Below the pieces are notes generated by a model. The model made no database searches. It saw nothing but the letters and a program-made list of their open reading frames with translations, and was not told where the DNA came from. DNA of 64,000 nt from Micromonospora sp. NBC_01813. Lineage in GTDB: Bacteria > Actinomycetota > Actinomycetes > Mycobacteriales > Micromonosporaceae. The stretch lies in assembly GCF_035917335.1 (NCBI RefSeq), contig NZ_CP109067.1, positions 2,851,001 through 2,915,000 of the forward strand. Direction: 5' to 3'. This document shows, in pieces, positions 23,264-31,176 of this stretch. The position numbers and the translations under genes were made by a program. The number at the start of each line of letters is the position of its first letter. The first letter of the stretch is position 1.

Positions 23264-24262
23264 CTACTGCGTGTCGTCCGCCGGCAGGCGCTCCGGCAGC
23301 CCGAGCCGCGAGAACTGGTCGGCGTGGAAGGTGATGATCTCGGTGATCGCCCCACCGCTGACCCGCAGGACGTCGATTGTCAGCGGCAGGTACCCGCCTT
23401 CCTCTTCCCGCCAGTGGTAGAACCCGATGGCTGGCTGCCGGTTCACGGACGTTGCGACGGTGCGCAGGCGGCCCAGGTCCTCGAAGCCGTCCTCGATCCA
23501 GCTGGTCACGACCGAGTCGCGGCCGACTGTCAGACCCGGCGTGGGCGGCATCGAGCAGCGGACGTCGTCACGCAGCAGCGAGGTGAGCGCCGGAATGTCC
23601 GTGGCCACGCTGGCGTCGGTGTAGCGGCGCACCAGCTCACGCGTGCCGGCGTCCTGCGCGCCGCCGGTCCAGTCCTGCCGCTCGGGGGGCAGGTGTCCCC
23701 GCATGCTGGCGCGGGCCCGCTGCAGCGCGCTGTTGACGGAGTTGACCGAGTCCCCGAGGAGCTCCGCTACGTCCTTCGCCGGCCAGCCGAGCACGTCGCG
23801 CAGGATCAGCACGGCCCGTGGGCGTGGCGCGAGGTGCTGGACCGCGACCAGGTACGCCAGCTCGATCGTCTCCCGCGCGACAGCGACCGCCTCCGGCTCG
23901 TCGGCGTCGCCTGCGGGCAGTTCGTCGAGGAGCCGGTCCGGGTACGGCTGCAGCCACGGCACCTCACCGCCGGTCGCGGGCTGCGGGCGGCGGCTGGCCA
24001 GCAGGTCCAGGCAGGCGTTGGTGGCGATCCGGTACAGCCAGGCCCGGATTGTCGACCGCCCCTCGAAGGTTTCCCGTCGCCGCCAGGCCCGCAGGAACGT
24101 CTCCTGCACGGTGTCCTCGGCGTCCTCGAACGACCCGAGCATCCGGTAGCAGTGCACGTGCAGTTCCCGCCGGTGCCGCTGCGTCAGCTTCGCGAACGCA
24201 GGCTCGTCGACCTCACTCAGCCCGCTGCCGTCCAGCTCCGCCAGCCGCATGTCCGCACTCAT
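23264..24262 (-). CDS. ECF-type sigma-70 factor with SnoaL-like C-terminal domain
   Basis: 332 residues from the ATG at 24262 (a GTG lies one codon earlier; the GGAAGGA spacing favours the ATG). Region 2 reads RELHVHCYRMLGSFEDAEDT and RSTIRAWLYRIATNACLDLL. Region 4 reads VLILRDVLGWPAKDVAELLG and SVNSVNSALQRARASM. From about residue 205 comes a SnoaL/NTF2-like domain (LVRRYTDASVATDIPALTSL, FHADQFSRLGLP). This is the SigG/ECF41-like class, in which the C-terminal fold controls sigma activity. It would direct RNA polymerase to a small stress regulon. A palindromic repeat lies upstream. Confidence 0.9.
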   Translation of the reverse strand: MSADMRLAELDGSGLSEVDEPAFAKLTQRHRRELHVHCYRMLGSFEDAEDTVQETFLRAWRRRETFEGRSTIRAWLYRIATNACLDLLASRRPQPATGGEVPWLQPYPDRLLDELPAGDADEPEAVAVARETIELAYLVAVQHLAPRPRAVLILRDVLGWPAKDVAELLGDSVNSVNSALQRARASMRGHLPPERQDWTGGAQDAGTRELVRRYTDASVATDIPALTSLLRDDVRCSMPPTPGLTVGRDSVVTSWIEDGFEDLGRLRTVATSVNRQPAIGFYHWREEEGGYLPLTIDVLRVSGGAITEIITFHADQFSRLGLPERLPADDTQ

Positions 24263-24337
24263 CACGTCATCCTTCCGCCTCGTCGTGTCCCCTCGCAGGT
24301 ATGACGGGTCCGGACGCGGAAACTCATCACCGGGGAG

Positions 24338-24423
24338 CCGACCGCTGCCGCAAGATCAGTTGATGTAAATGCGGGCGACACGCCGATGAACGCCCGCATT
24401 TACGTCAACTGATCTTGGCGACC
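24338..24423. repeat. Palindromic intergenic repeat, copy C
   Basis: Arms at 24352-24377 and 24391-24416 pair at 25 of 26 positions. The 86-nt unit differs from copy B in one base (T at 24366). It lies downstream of the MBL hydrolase gene and upstream of the sigma factor start, so it can end the MBL operon transcript. Confidence 0.9.
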
Positions 24424-24470
24424 GCCAGTGGCACGCCCGATCACGGCGCCGGTGGAGTGCCGGTTCGCGG

Positions 24471-25298
24471 TCAGACCGGCAGTGGCGTTGCCGTGCCCGG
24501 GGTCAGCCAGTGCAGGCTGTGCCGTACCGGATCTCCGGCGGCAGTGAACGCGGCCTCGACCGCCGCGCGGCCCTCGGTGAAGTGGCCCCAGCCTTCGTAG
24601 TGCACCGGCACCACCGTGTGCGCCTTGACCAGGGTGCACAGCTCGACACCGTCGGCCGCAGTCATCGTGTAGCGCAGCGGGCCGGTCAGACCGAACCGCA
24701 CCGCGCCCAGGTGCAGCACCATCGTGCCGACGGTGAACCGCTGCGCCACCTGCCGTACCCCGGGGTAGAGGACCGTGTCCCCGGTGATCCACAGTACGCC
24801 GTACTGCTGACCAGGCCAGCGCAGCGCGAACCCGGTCACCTCACCCGCGACCGGGCGGCTCAGCGGCGGCCCGTGCCGGCAGGGGGTCGCGGTCACCTCG
24901 ATGCTCGGGCGACCCGGCGCGGTCAACTCGGTGCCACCCCACGGCGCGAGCCCGACCACCGACCCAGAGCCGACCGCCGGCCCAGAGCCGAGGGCGGCAG
25001 CACCGAGGCGGCGGCTGCCGGCCATCGTGGTGACGATCCGGTCGGCGTACGGCAGCAGCGCCCGGCCGGCGTCGTCGAGGTTGTCGGCGTGGTGGTCGTG
25101 GGTCAACAGGACCACGTCGATGTGGCCCAACGCGTCCGGCGACAGCGCCGGACCGGCCAGCTTGCGTGACGCCGTACCCCAGCCGAACCGGTAGGTCCGG
25201 CCGGGGTCGTCGAACGTCGGATCGGTGAGCACTCGCCAGCCGGCCACCTCGATCAGCGTGGTGGGACCGCCGATGTGGGTGATCCGCATGTCGCTCAC
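24471..25298 (-). CDS. MBL-fold metal-dependent hydrolase (UlaG/lactonase-like)
   Basis: 275 residues. HIGGPTTLIEVAGWRVLTDP is the usual strand of this branch of the metallo-beta-lactamase fold, and LLTHDHHADNLDD is the metal motif (H-x-H-H-x-D with an extra H). Further ligand candidates are CRHGPP, WITGDTVLYPG and VPVHYEGWGHF. The family includes L-ascorbate-6-phosphate lactonase and NAPE-PLD-like enzymes, so a lactonase or phosphodiesterase is possible. It is the last of three hydrolase genes, overlapping the alpha/beta hydrolase by 4 bases. The partial duplicate at 17501-17860 is derived from it or from a shared ancestor. Confidence 0.87.
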   Translation of the reverse strand: MSDMRITHIGGPTTLIEVAGWRVLTDPTFDDPGRTYRFGWGTASRKLAGPALSPDALGHIDVVLLTHDHHADNLDDAGRALLPYADRIVTTMAGSRRLGAAALGSGPAVGSGSVVGLAPWGGTELTAPGRPSIEVTATPCRHGPPLSRPVAGEVTGFALRWPGQQYGVLWITGDTVLYPGVRQVAQRFTVGTMVLHLGAVRFGLTGPLRYTMTAADGVELCTLVKAHTVVPVHYEGWGHFTEGRAAVEAAFTAAGDPVRHSLHWLTPGTATPLPV

Positions 25299-26089
25299 CG
25301 GGCGTGCCGCAGCGCCCAGTCGAGGACCTCGTCGGCGATGTTCTCCCAGCCCTTCTGGGCGGGCAGCAGGTGGGCGAAGCCCTCGTACTCCAGCCGTTCG
25401 GTGATGGTGTTCGACTTGTAGTGCTTGGCGTTGGACGCCTGGATCGCCGGCGGCATGATGTGGTCCTCGCTTCCGGAGACGAACAGCAGCGGAGCCCGGT
25501 TGTCGTTGCGGTAGTCAACCCAGGTGTCCTGGTGGCCGGGCTGGAAGTTCGCCAGCACGCTGCCCCAGAGGATGCCGCCGTTGGCCGGGATGGCGTACCG
25601 CTGCCAGAGCGCCCGGCCCTCCTCCTCGGTGAACGTGTTGGTGAAGGCGTACTGCCACTGTTCGAAGGTCAGCGGCACCACCTTGTGCCGGTTGCTTGGA
25701 CTTTTCAGCACCGGGAACGTCGACTTCACCTGTGACAGCGGCACCACCCGGACGCCTTCGGTGGGTGCGGAGTTGATCGCCACCCCCACCGCGCCGAAGC
25801 CGTGGTCGAGCAGGATCTGGGTGAACGCGCCGCCGGCCGAGTGGCCGATGATGATCGGCGGGTTCTCCAACTCGCCGATGATGGCCTCGTAGTGGCTGAT
25901 GATCTGCGGCACGGTGGACTGCAGGATCGGTGTCGGGTCGGCGTTGAGTGCCTCCACCTCCACCTCGTACCCGGGGTAGGCGGGTGCGAGGACCCGGAAG
26001 CCTTTGGCCTCGTAGTGGCTGATCCAGTGTTCCCAGCTGCGGGGGGTGACCCAGAATCCGTGGACGAGCACGATGGTGTCGGGTGCCAT
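25295..26089 (-). CDS. Alpha/beta hydrolase
   Basis: 264 residues. IVLVHGFWVTPRSWEHWISH gives the oxyanion-hole region, PPIIIGHSAGGAFTQILLDH the nucleophile Ser in G-H-S-A-G, LLFVSGSEDHIMPP the acid Asp and EYEGFAHLLP the catalytic His. No signal peptide is present, so it acts in the cytosol. It belongs to a group of small esterase-like proteins common beside AraC regulators in actinomycetes. It lies between the haloperoxidase-like gene (18-bp gap) and the MBL gene (4-bp overlap), so the three are probably one operon. Substrate unknown. Confidence 0.87.
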   Translation of the reverse strand: MAPDTIVLVHGFWVTPRSWEHWISHYEAKGFRVLAPAYPGYEVEVEALNADPTPILQSTVPQIISHYEAIIGELENPPIIIGHSAGGAFTQILLDHGFGAVGVAINSAPTEGVRVVPLSQVKSTFPVLKSPSNRHKVVPLTFEQWQYAFTNTFTEEEGRALWQRYAIPANGGILWGSVLANFQPGHQDTWVDYRNDNRAPLLFVSGSEDHIMPPAIQASNAKHYKSNTITERLEYEGFAHLLPAQKGWENIADEVLDWALRHAR

Positions 26090-26107
26090 GTCAGGCGTCC
26101 TTTCCGG

Positions 26108-26944
26108 TCAGGAAGTCGAGGTCAGGAAATCGAGCAGGTCTCGGCCGAGCTGCTCGGGATGCGTGTCGGTGATGCCGTGCGGCGCACCGGGGTAAACGAG
26201 GAGCCGGGCGTTCTTGACCCGGGCGGCGGATGCCTGGCCGCCGACCGTGAACGGGACGACCTGGTCGTCGTCGCCGTGGATGACCAGCGTGGGGACGTCG
26301 ATAGCGTCCAGGTCGGGGCGGAAGTCGGTGGCCGAGAACGCGGCAATGCACTCGTACGCGTTGCGGTGCCCCGATGCCATGCTCTGCAGCCAGAACGCGT
26401 CCCGGATGCCCTGCGAAACGGTCACGCCTGGCCGGTTGTTGCCGAAGAACGGCCCGTCGGCCAGGTCCCGGTAGGTCTGGGAGCGGTCCGCCAGCGAACT
26501 CGCCCGCAGACCGTCGAACACCTCGATCGGTACGCCGCCCGGGTTGTCCGGCGTCTGCAGCATCAACGGCGGCACCGCCGAGACGAGAACCACCTGGGCG
26601 ACCCGGCCCGTGCCGTGCCGGCCCACGTACCGGGCCACCTCACCGCCGCCGGTGGAGAAGCCGACCAAGGTGACGTCGCGCAGGTCCAGGGTGTCGAGCA
26701 GGGTGGCCAGGTCGTCGGCGTAGGTGTCCATCTCGTTGCCGTCCCAGGTCTGGGTCGACCTGCCGTGGCCGCGCCGGTCGTGGGCGATCACCCGGAATCC
26801 GTTGGCTGCCAGGAACAATGCCTGGACCTGCCAGCTGTCGGAGTTGAGCGGCCAGCCGTGGCTGAGCACGACCGGTCGACCCGTGCCGGGCCCCCAGTCC
26901 TTGTAGAAGATCTGCGCACCGTCGGCGGCGCTCACGTACGGCAT
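26108..26944 (-). CDS. Alpha/beta hydrolase, cofactor-free haloperoxidase-like
   Basis: 278 residues from the ATG at 26944, preceded by [27 protein letters not shown] holds the oxyanion loop, [20 protein letters not shown] the nucleophile Ser in [19 protein letters not shown] the Asp and [12 protein letters not shown] the His. The [12 protein letters not shown] phrase is characteristic of bacterial non-haem chloroperoxidases and related esterases. It could act as a perhydrolase or esterase. It is the first gene of the hydrolase operon, with a direct-repeat regulator site upstream and the AraC genes beyond. Confidence 0.9.
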   Translation of the reverse strand: MPYVSAADGAQIFYKDWGPGTGRPVVLSHGWPLNSDSWQVQALFLAANGFRVIAHDRRGHGRSTQTWDGNEMDTYADDLATLLDTLDLRDVTLVGFSTGGGEVARYVGRHGTGRVAQVVLVSAVPPLMLQTPDNPGGVPIEVFDGLRASSLADRSQTYRDLADGPFFGNNRPGVTVSQGIRDAFWLQSMASGHRNAYECIAAFSATDFRPDLDAIDVPTLVIHGDDDQVVPFTVGGQASAARVKNARLLVYPGAPHGITDTHPEQLGRDLLDFLTSTS

Positions 26945-27038
26945 CAGGACGCTCCTTTGATCGTGGCGAGGATGACGTCGGTGGTCGGGCCGGCGTTGCG
27001 AGCAATGTCGCACCGTGCCGGTAGTCGGAGTTTTCTGA

Positions 27039-27069
27039 CGATGCACAGCACTTTCGTCTCGTTGCACAG
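27039..27069 (-). promoter_or_regulatory. Direct repeats, candidate AraC-family binding site
   Basis: CGATGCACAG at 27039-27048 and CGTTGCACAG at 27060-27069 lie 21 bp apart start to start, two turns of the helix, about 95-125 bp upstream of the haloperoxidase-like gene. Head-to-tail half-sites two turns apart are a common AraC/XylS operator layout. The two AraC-type genes immediately upstream are the likely binders. The link is inference. Confidence 0.45.
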
Positions 27070-27094
27070 TTCGACGGCGGTGCGCCCGTGGGCG

Positions 27095-28090
27095 TCAGCC
27101 GGGGCCGGAGCCGGGAGCCGATCTGACCAGGTCACGGCGGCCGGGGGTGGCGCCGGCCGCCACCAGCTGCCGGGGCGTCACGCCGAAGGCCTGCCGGAAC
27201 TTGGTGGCGAAGAAGCTCGGGTTCGAAAATCCCCAGGCGCGGGCGACGGCGGCGATCGAGGTGAACCGGCGGTGCGAGGCGGTCAGGTCGATCCGGGCAC
27301 CCTGCAGCCGCTGCTCGATGATGGACTGTTCCAGGCTCTGCCCCATCGCCTCGTACAGCTTGTAGAGGGCGCGCAGCGAGATGGCGTTCGCTGCGGCGAT
27401 CCGGGCCGGGGTCAGCTCGGGATCGCGCAGGTTGTTGCGGACGTACGCCTGGACCCGGGCCTGCATCGACGACTGCATGGCGTCGCTGAGCCGCCGGCCG
27501 CCGCCGGCCGCGGAGACCACCAGCGCCCGCATCAGCTCGGCGGAGGCGGCCCCGAGCTCTGCCGCGCCGGGGCCGCCGGCCAACTGCTCCGCCTGGGCGG
27601 TCACCCGGGCGACGTGGTCACGCACCAGTTCGTAGAGCGGGCTGCGTCGGGGTTCCCGGGCGGCGGCGTGGATCAGGTCGCGGGGGACGCCGAGCTGGTC
27701 GACGTCGACATGCAGGGCGTACGAGGCGCCGCCGCCCTGCCAGCCGTAGACGTAGGGCAGCGACAGGTCGACCAGGATCAGGTCACGGGGACCGTACAGC
27801 CGTTCCTCCCGGGCCCAGCTCAGGTGGTTTTCGGTACGCATCGGCAGGGCCAGCACGATCGACGTCTCGGTGCTGGTGCGGGACATCGCCGGGGTACGGC
27901 GCAGCGTGGTGCCGGACGCGTCGATGTTGAAGACCTTCGCGGCGCCAAAGTCGGAGACGGTCATCTTGGCCTGGATCGCCGACGGGTCCTCGAACGACGC
28001 CATGCTGGAGGAGCAGTTCGCGCTGACCGTGGCCTGGAACGCTTCGGCGCGGTCGGTGACCGGCAGTGCCTGCGTATCGAGAACGAGCAT
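27095..28090 (-). CDS. AraC-family transcriptional regulator
   Basis: 331 residues from the ATG at 28090, chosen because GGGGGAA precedes it and because MLVLDTQALPVTDR lines up with the start of the paralogue at 29149. The N-terminal ~200 residues are an AraC-binding-like domain (VLALPMRTENHLSWAREERL, LILVDLSLPYVYGW). The C-terminal ~100 residues are two HTH units (TPARIAAANAISLRALYKLY; SIAAVARAWGFSNPSFFATKF) ending RQAFGVTPRQL. It may control the hydrolase operon downstream. It is clearly paralogous to the next gene in domain order and motifs. Confidence 0.9.
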   Translation of the reverse strand: MLVLDTQALPVTDRAEAFQATVSANCSSSMASFEDPSAIQAKMTVSDFGAAKVFNIDASGTTLRRTPAMSRTSTETSIVLALPMRTENHLSWAREERLYGPRDLILVDLSLPYVYGWQGGGASYALHVDVDQLGVPRDLIHAAAREPRRSPLYELVRDHVARVTAQAEQLAGGPGAAELGAASAELMRALVVSAAGGGRRLSDAMQSSMQARVQAYVRNNLRDPELTPARIAAANAISLRALYKLYEAMGQSLEQSIIEQRLQGARIDLTASHRRFTSIAAVARAWGFSNPSFFATKFRQAFGVTPRQLVAAGATPGRRDLVRSAPGSGPG

Positions 28091-28183
28091 GGTTCCCCCA
28101 TCCGGCCTGACGGTGCGAACGTAGCGCCGGAGTTCGATGTCACTGAGGGCCCTGTGTGCAGGAACCTTGCCCACAGTGCACGG

Positions 28184-29149
28184 TCAGGGCTGGGGCGTCT
28201 CCGCCGGCGAGCGCCGCAACTCACTTGGCGAGACGCCGTAGCGGGCCTTGAACCGCCGGGTGAAGTGCGTCGGGTCGCGGAACCCCCAGCGGTGGGCGAT
28301 CACCGCGACCGGCCGGTGCCGGTTCTCCGGTCGACGCAGGTCGTGCCACGCGTGGTGCAGCCGTTCGCTGATGATCCACTGCTCGAGGCTGAGGTCGGCC
28401 TGCGCGCACACCTTGTACAGGTGCCGCAGCGAGACGTTGTGCGCCGCGGCGATCCGGCTGGGTGTGAGGTCCGGGTCGGCCAGGTGCTGCCGGCCGTACG
28501 TGCGGACGCGGGTGAGCAGCGTCTCGGCGAGCACCTGGCTGGTCAGCCGGTCGGTATGGGCGGCCGAAGCCAGCAGCGCCCGGACGAGTTCGACGCTGGC
28601 AGTGATCACGGCTGCGGCGGTGGGGTCGGCGGTGATCCGCGCCGGGTCCCGGGTGAGGTTCGCGATGTGGTCGGTGACCATGCCGTACAACGGGCTGGCC
28701 CGCAACCGGTGGATGGCCTGCCGGATGACGTCGATCGGCAGTCCGAGCTGGTCGCTGGGGATCTGGATGCAGCCGGCCGCCCCGTCGCCGGACCACGAGT
28801 AGTCGTAGGGGCCGGACAGGTCGACGGCGAGCAGCCCGCCCGGCGGGACGACCTGCAGGTGCCGGTACTGCTCGAGGTGTCCGTGGGCCTGCCGCTGGAC
28901 GGACAGCGCGACGACCGGCATCGCATCCTGTTTGGCCTGTTTGGCGGTACGCAGCAGTCGGATGCCGGAGGAGCGGCTGATGAAGAGGTTGGCGTTGCCC
29001 AGGTCCCACAGCTCCATCCGGCAGTGGATGTCACCGTCGGGGTCCTCGTGGATGACGTGGCACGGTGCCGAGGCGTACATCATCGCCAGGTAGACGGCTT
29101 CGATGCGGTCCGGTTGCGGAATGTCCGTGGTGTCGAGAACGTACGGCAT
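28184..29149 (-). CDS. AraC-family transcriptional regulator, paralogue
   Basis: 321 residues starting MPYVLDTTDIPQPDRIEAVY. An N-terminal sensor domain includes LLAVDLSGPYDYSWSGDGAA, parallel to LILVDLSLPYVYGW in the downstream paralogue. The C-terminal HTH pair reads TPSRIAAAHNVSLRHLYKVC and VAVIAHRWGFRDPTHFTRRF, ending KARYGVSPSELRR. It is divergent from the toxin-antitoxin pair across 67 bp. Its first seven codons and leader recur as a remnant at 17861-17920. The signal is unknown. Confidence 0.9.
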   Translation of the reverse strand: MPYVLDTTDIPQPDRIEAVYLAMMYASAPCHVIHEDPDGDIHCRMELWDLGNANLFISRSSGIRLLRTAKQAKQDAMPVVALSVQRQAHGHLEQYRHLQVVPPGGLLAVDLSGPYDYSWSGDGAAGCIQIPSDQLGLPIDVIRQAIHRLRASPLYGMVTDHIANLTRDPARITADPTAAAVITASVELVRALLASAAHTDRLTSQVLAETLLTRVRTYGRQHLADPDLTPSRIAAAHNVSLRHLYKVCAQADLSLEQWIISERLHHAWHDLRRPENRHRPVAVIAHRWGFRDPTHFTRRFKARYGVSPSELRRSPAETPQP

Positions 29150-29216
29150 CGATGTCCGCTTCTACTCTCTGCGCGCCTGCCCCGAATATAGGCCGACAGC
29201 TGAGTAGGATGAAAGT

Positions 29217-29465
29217 ATGACCGTCAAGCTGAGTATCAGCGTCCCCGACGATGTGGCCGCCTACCTTCAGCAGCAGGGCAACGTATCCGCCGCCGTGACC
29301 GAGGCCGTCCGCCGGGTGCTGCCCGAGGCGCGGCGCGCCCGTCAACGCGCGGCCGCCCAGGCGTACGGCGCGTACCTGCGGCAACGGACCGCCCAGCAGG
29401 TCGCCGACGAGCGGAGCCTGATCGAGGCGAGTAACGACGTCGCACTCCGCGATTCGCAGTGGTGA
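29217..29465 (+). CDS. Antitoxin of a type II toxin-antitoxin pair
   Basis: 82 residues: KLSISVPDDVAAYLQQQGNV then SAAVTEAVRRVLPEARRARQ, a ribbon-helix-helix-like DNA-binding start as in MazE/VapB-type antitoxins, followed by a charged helical tail that would wrap the toxin. GTAGGATGAAAGT precedes the ATG. Its stop lies inside the beginning of the toxin gene (7-bp overlap), the normal order for such operons. It should repress its own promoter, located in the 67-bp gap shared with the AraC gene. Confidence 0.8.
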   Translation: MTVKLSISVPDDVAAYLQQQGNVSAAVTEAVRRVLPEARRARQRAAAQAYGAYLRQRTAQQVADERSLIEASNDVALRDSQW

Positions 29466-29776
29466 AACGCGGACAGATCTGGACACTCTTGTGCGGTGGC
29501 AGTCAGCATCGCGTACTGGTCATCAGCAACGACGAGTACAACGCCGTCGAGGAGCTGCCGGTCTGGGCGCTCGTCGTCGTGCGCGACGTGCCACACCCCA
29601 ACCACCTGGCGGTACGCCTGGGCGACGACGACCCCCTCGGCGGCGCATTCGTCCGGATCCACAGTGTCGTGCAGATCCTCGACCGCAGCGCGTTGCGCGA
29701 CAACCACGGATTCGTCTCGCCCGCCACGATGCTCGCCGTGGAGGACGCCGTCCGGGAGTTCCTGGAGCTGCCCTGA
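29459..29776 (+). CDS. MazF/PemK-like toxin
   Basis: 105 residues from a GTG at 29459 (a second GTG follows). VKRGQIWTLLCGGSQHRVLV opens like MazF family proteins (R-G-x-I/V-W-x-x, with R-x-V-L-V-I-S), then VWALVVVRDVPHPNHLAVRL and FVRIHSVVQILDRSAL. MazF/PemK toxins are ribosome-independent mRNA endonucleases held inactive by the antitoxin. The usual catalytic R and S/T cannot be assigned with certainty because the sequence is diverged. Overlap with the RHH antitoxin supports the call. Confidence 0.75.
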   Translation: MVKRGQIWTLLCGGSQHRVLVISNDEYNAVEELPVWALVVVRDVPHPNHLAVRLGDDDPLGGAFVRIHSVVQILDRSALRDNHGFVSPATMLAVEDAVREFLELP

Positions 29777-30109
29777 CATGCCAGACGTGACGACACACCG
29801 GTCGGCATCTTCCGACCTGCGCTGCTGCGTGAGCCGGCCGTACGAATCTTCTCGCTGCACGCCGACGGCGACAGGTTTGCTGGTGGATTCATCCTGACCT
29901 GTGACAGTGACGTCGTCGGCCTGTCCAACCTGTTCGCCACCGACAGCGGCGACCGGTCCGGTGTCTGGTCGGCCGCGATCGATGCGGCGGCGACCTGCTT
30001 CCCGGAGGTTCCCCTCGTCGGATACGAGTTGGGCGACGACCTCGCCCATGCCTGCGCCAGCGGCTTCGCCCCGATCGGCACTCTGCGAGTCTGGCTACAC
30101 CGGCCATGA
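29777..30109 (+). pseudogene. GNAT-like acetyltransferase fragment without a start
   Basis: A frame open directly from the toxin's stop to a TGA at 30107-30109 has no ATG, GTG or TTG near its beginning. It contains VGIFRPALLREPAVRIFSLH, GLSNLFATDSG, AAIDAAATCFPEVPLVGYEL and a GFAPIGTLRVWLHRP ending. The G-L-S-N, F-P-x-x-P-L-V-G-Y-E and G-F-x-P-x-G-x-L-R-V-W phrases resemble the C-terminal half of short GNAT-fold proteins. The N-terminal acetyl-CoA part is missing. It looks like a truncated relic left at the edge of the toxin-antitoxin insertion. Confidence 0.5.
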
Positions 30110-30140
30110 GCGCCAAGTGATCTTGCGCCCAGAATGACTG

Positions 30141-31079
30141 TCAGCCGAACCAGGTGATCCCTTGGCCGTGTGGCCGGGTCCAGGCCAGCGGGCGGCCGTC
30201 CAGGGCCAGCACGTTGTGCAACGTGTCGTCCGGTGGCGGCGGCAACGCGTCGTGACGCAGGATGTCCGGACCCTCGTTCGCCACCCAGTGGCCGGGCAGG
30301 CCGCGTACCAGGTCGACGAAGGCCGCCCGGCGCGCCGCCGGCACGTGGTAGAGCACGGCGGTGTGGAACACGACCAGCGTCGCGTCCGGTGGTGCCGACG
30401 CGGCCAGCGCCGGCAGGTCGTCGACCAGGTCGCCGCGGACCAGCAGCGGTGGATCGGCCGCCGCCACGGCCGCCGCAGCCGCCAGCCGGGCCCGCCGATG
30501 CTCCTGCTCCGGCCAGATCAACGCGTCGAGCCAGGCGATGTCGGCGGCGTCGGTCACGTCCAGCGGGGTCAGGTCCAGCCCGGCCCGCCACACCACCTCC
30601 GGCCGGATACCCGGCAGCGCGACCCCGGTCGTCGCACAGCCGAGCACCGGCGCACCCTCCCCCAGGATCGGCCCGCCGTCGTAGCGGTAGGCGTACCGGT
30701 CCGGGTAGAGACACAGACCGGCGGAGGCGCCGACCTCCAGCAACGCCAGCGGCTGCGGCAACGCCGCCAGCACCGGCAGCAGTACGGCGCACCGGCCCGC
30801 TTCGTTCGTCTGGGTGAGGCGGCGGCGCAGCTGCGCCTCGATCACCGGCCAGTTCGCCACCGTGAAATCGTGGAACGCGACCGGGTCGTCGACCGGCCCG
30901 CCGAGCAGCCGGACCACCCCGAACAGCAGATTGGGTTGCCGGGTCGGCGGAGGCAACGAGTCGAGCAGCGCCAAGAGATCGTCGTCGCGGGCGACCGCGT
31001 ACGCCAGCCGCTCGTAGCTGGGCGACACTCCGGACGCCTGCCGGCGGGCGAAGTCGACGTACACGTCAGCGGTCCTCAC
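30141..31079 (-). CDS. DUF2332 family protein
   Basis: 312 residues from a GTG at 31079; the open frame runs further up but overlaps the nrdJ terminator region and lacks similarity. ADVYVDFARRQASGVSPSYE at the start, LALLEVGASAGLCLYPDRYA in the middle (a Rossmann-like E-V-G-A-S-A-G-L glycine motif) and HTAVLYHVPAARRAAFVDLV are typical of DUF2332, a family with a methyltransferase-like fold but no known reaction. It is downstream of nrdJ on the same strand, separated by a strong hairpin, so it is probably transcribed on its own. Confidence 0.82.
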   Translation of the reverse strand: MRTADVYVDFARRQASGVSPSYERLAYAVARDDDLLALLDSLPPPTRQPNLLFGVVRLLGGPVDDPVAFHDFTVANWPVIEAQLRRRLTQTNEAGRCAVLLPVLAALPQPLALLEVGASAGLCLYPDRYAYRYDGGPILGEGAPVLGCATTGVALPGIRPEVVWRAGLDLTPLDVTDAADIAWLDALIWPEQEHRRARLAAAAAVAAADPPLLVRGDLVDDLPALAASAPPDATLVVFHTAVLYHVPAARRAAFVDLVRGLPGHWVANEGPDILRHDALPPPPDDTLHNVLALDGRPLAWTRPHGQGITWFG

Positions 31080-31128
31080 CGCCAGATGATCGCCCGCCGG
31101 GGCGGTGCCGTCATCAGCCAGACCGCGA

Positions 31129-31159
31129 ACGGGGAGCCGGATCACATCCGGCTCCCCGT
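31129..31159 (-). terminator. nrdJ terminator hairpin
   Basis: ACGGGGAGCCGGAT pairs perfectly over 14 bp with ATCCGGCTCCCCGT around a three-base loop, 17 bp beyond the nrdJ stop. No T-tract follows. It insulates nrdJ from the DUF2332 gene. Confidence 0.85.
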
Positions 31160-31176
31160 CGCGACCTGTCGGTCGA

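Noticed and set aside
25802-29191. A 1129-codon open frame on the plus strand across the AraC-hydrolase region
   Set aside because: It lies antisense to five genes with clear family motifs; its translation is rich in V, G, R and D in the way GC-rich antisense frames are, with no domain.
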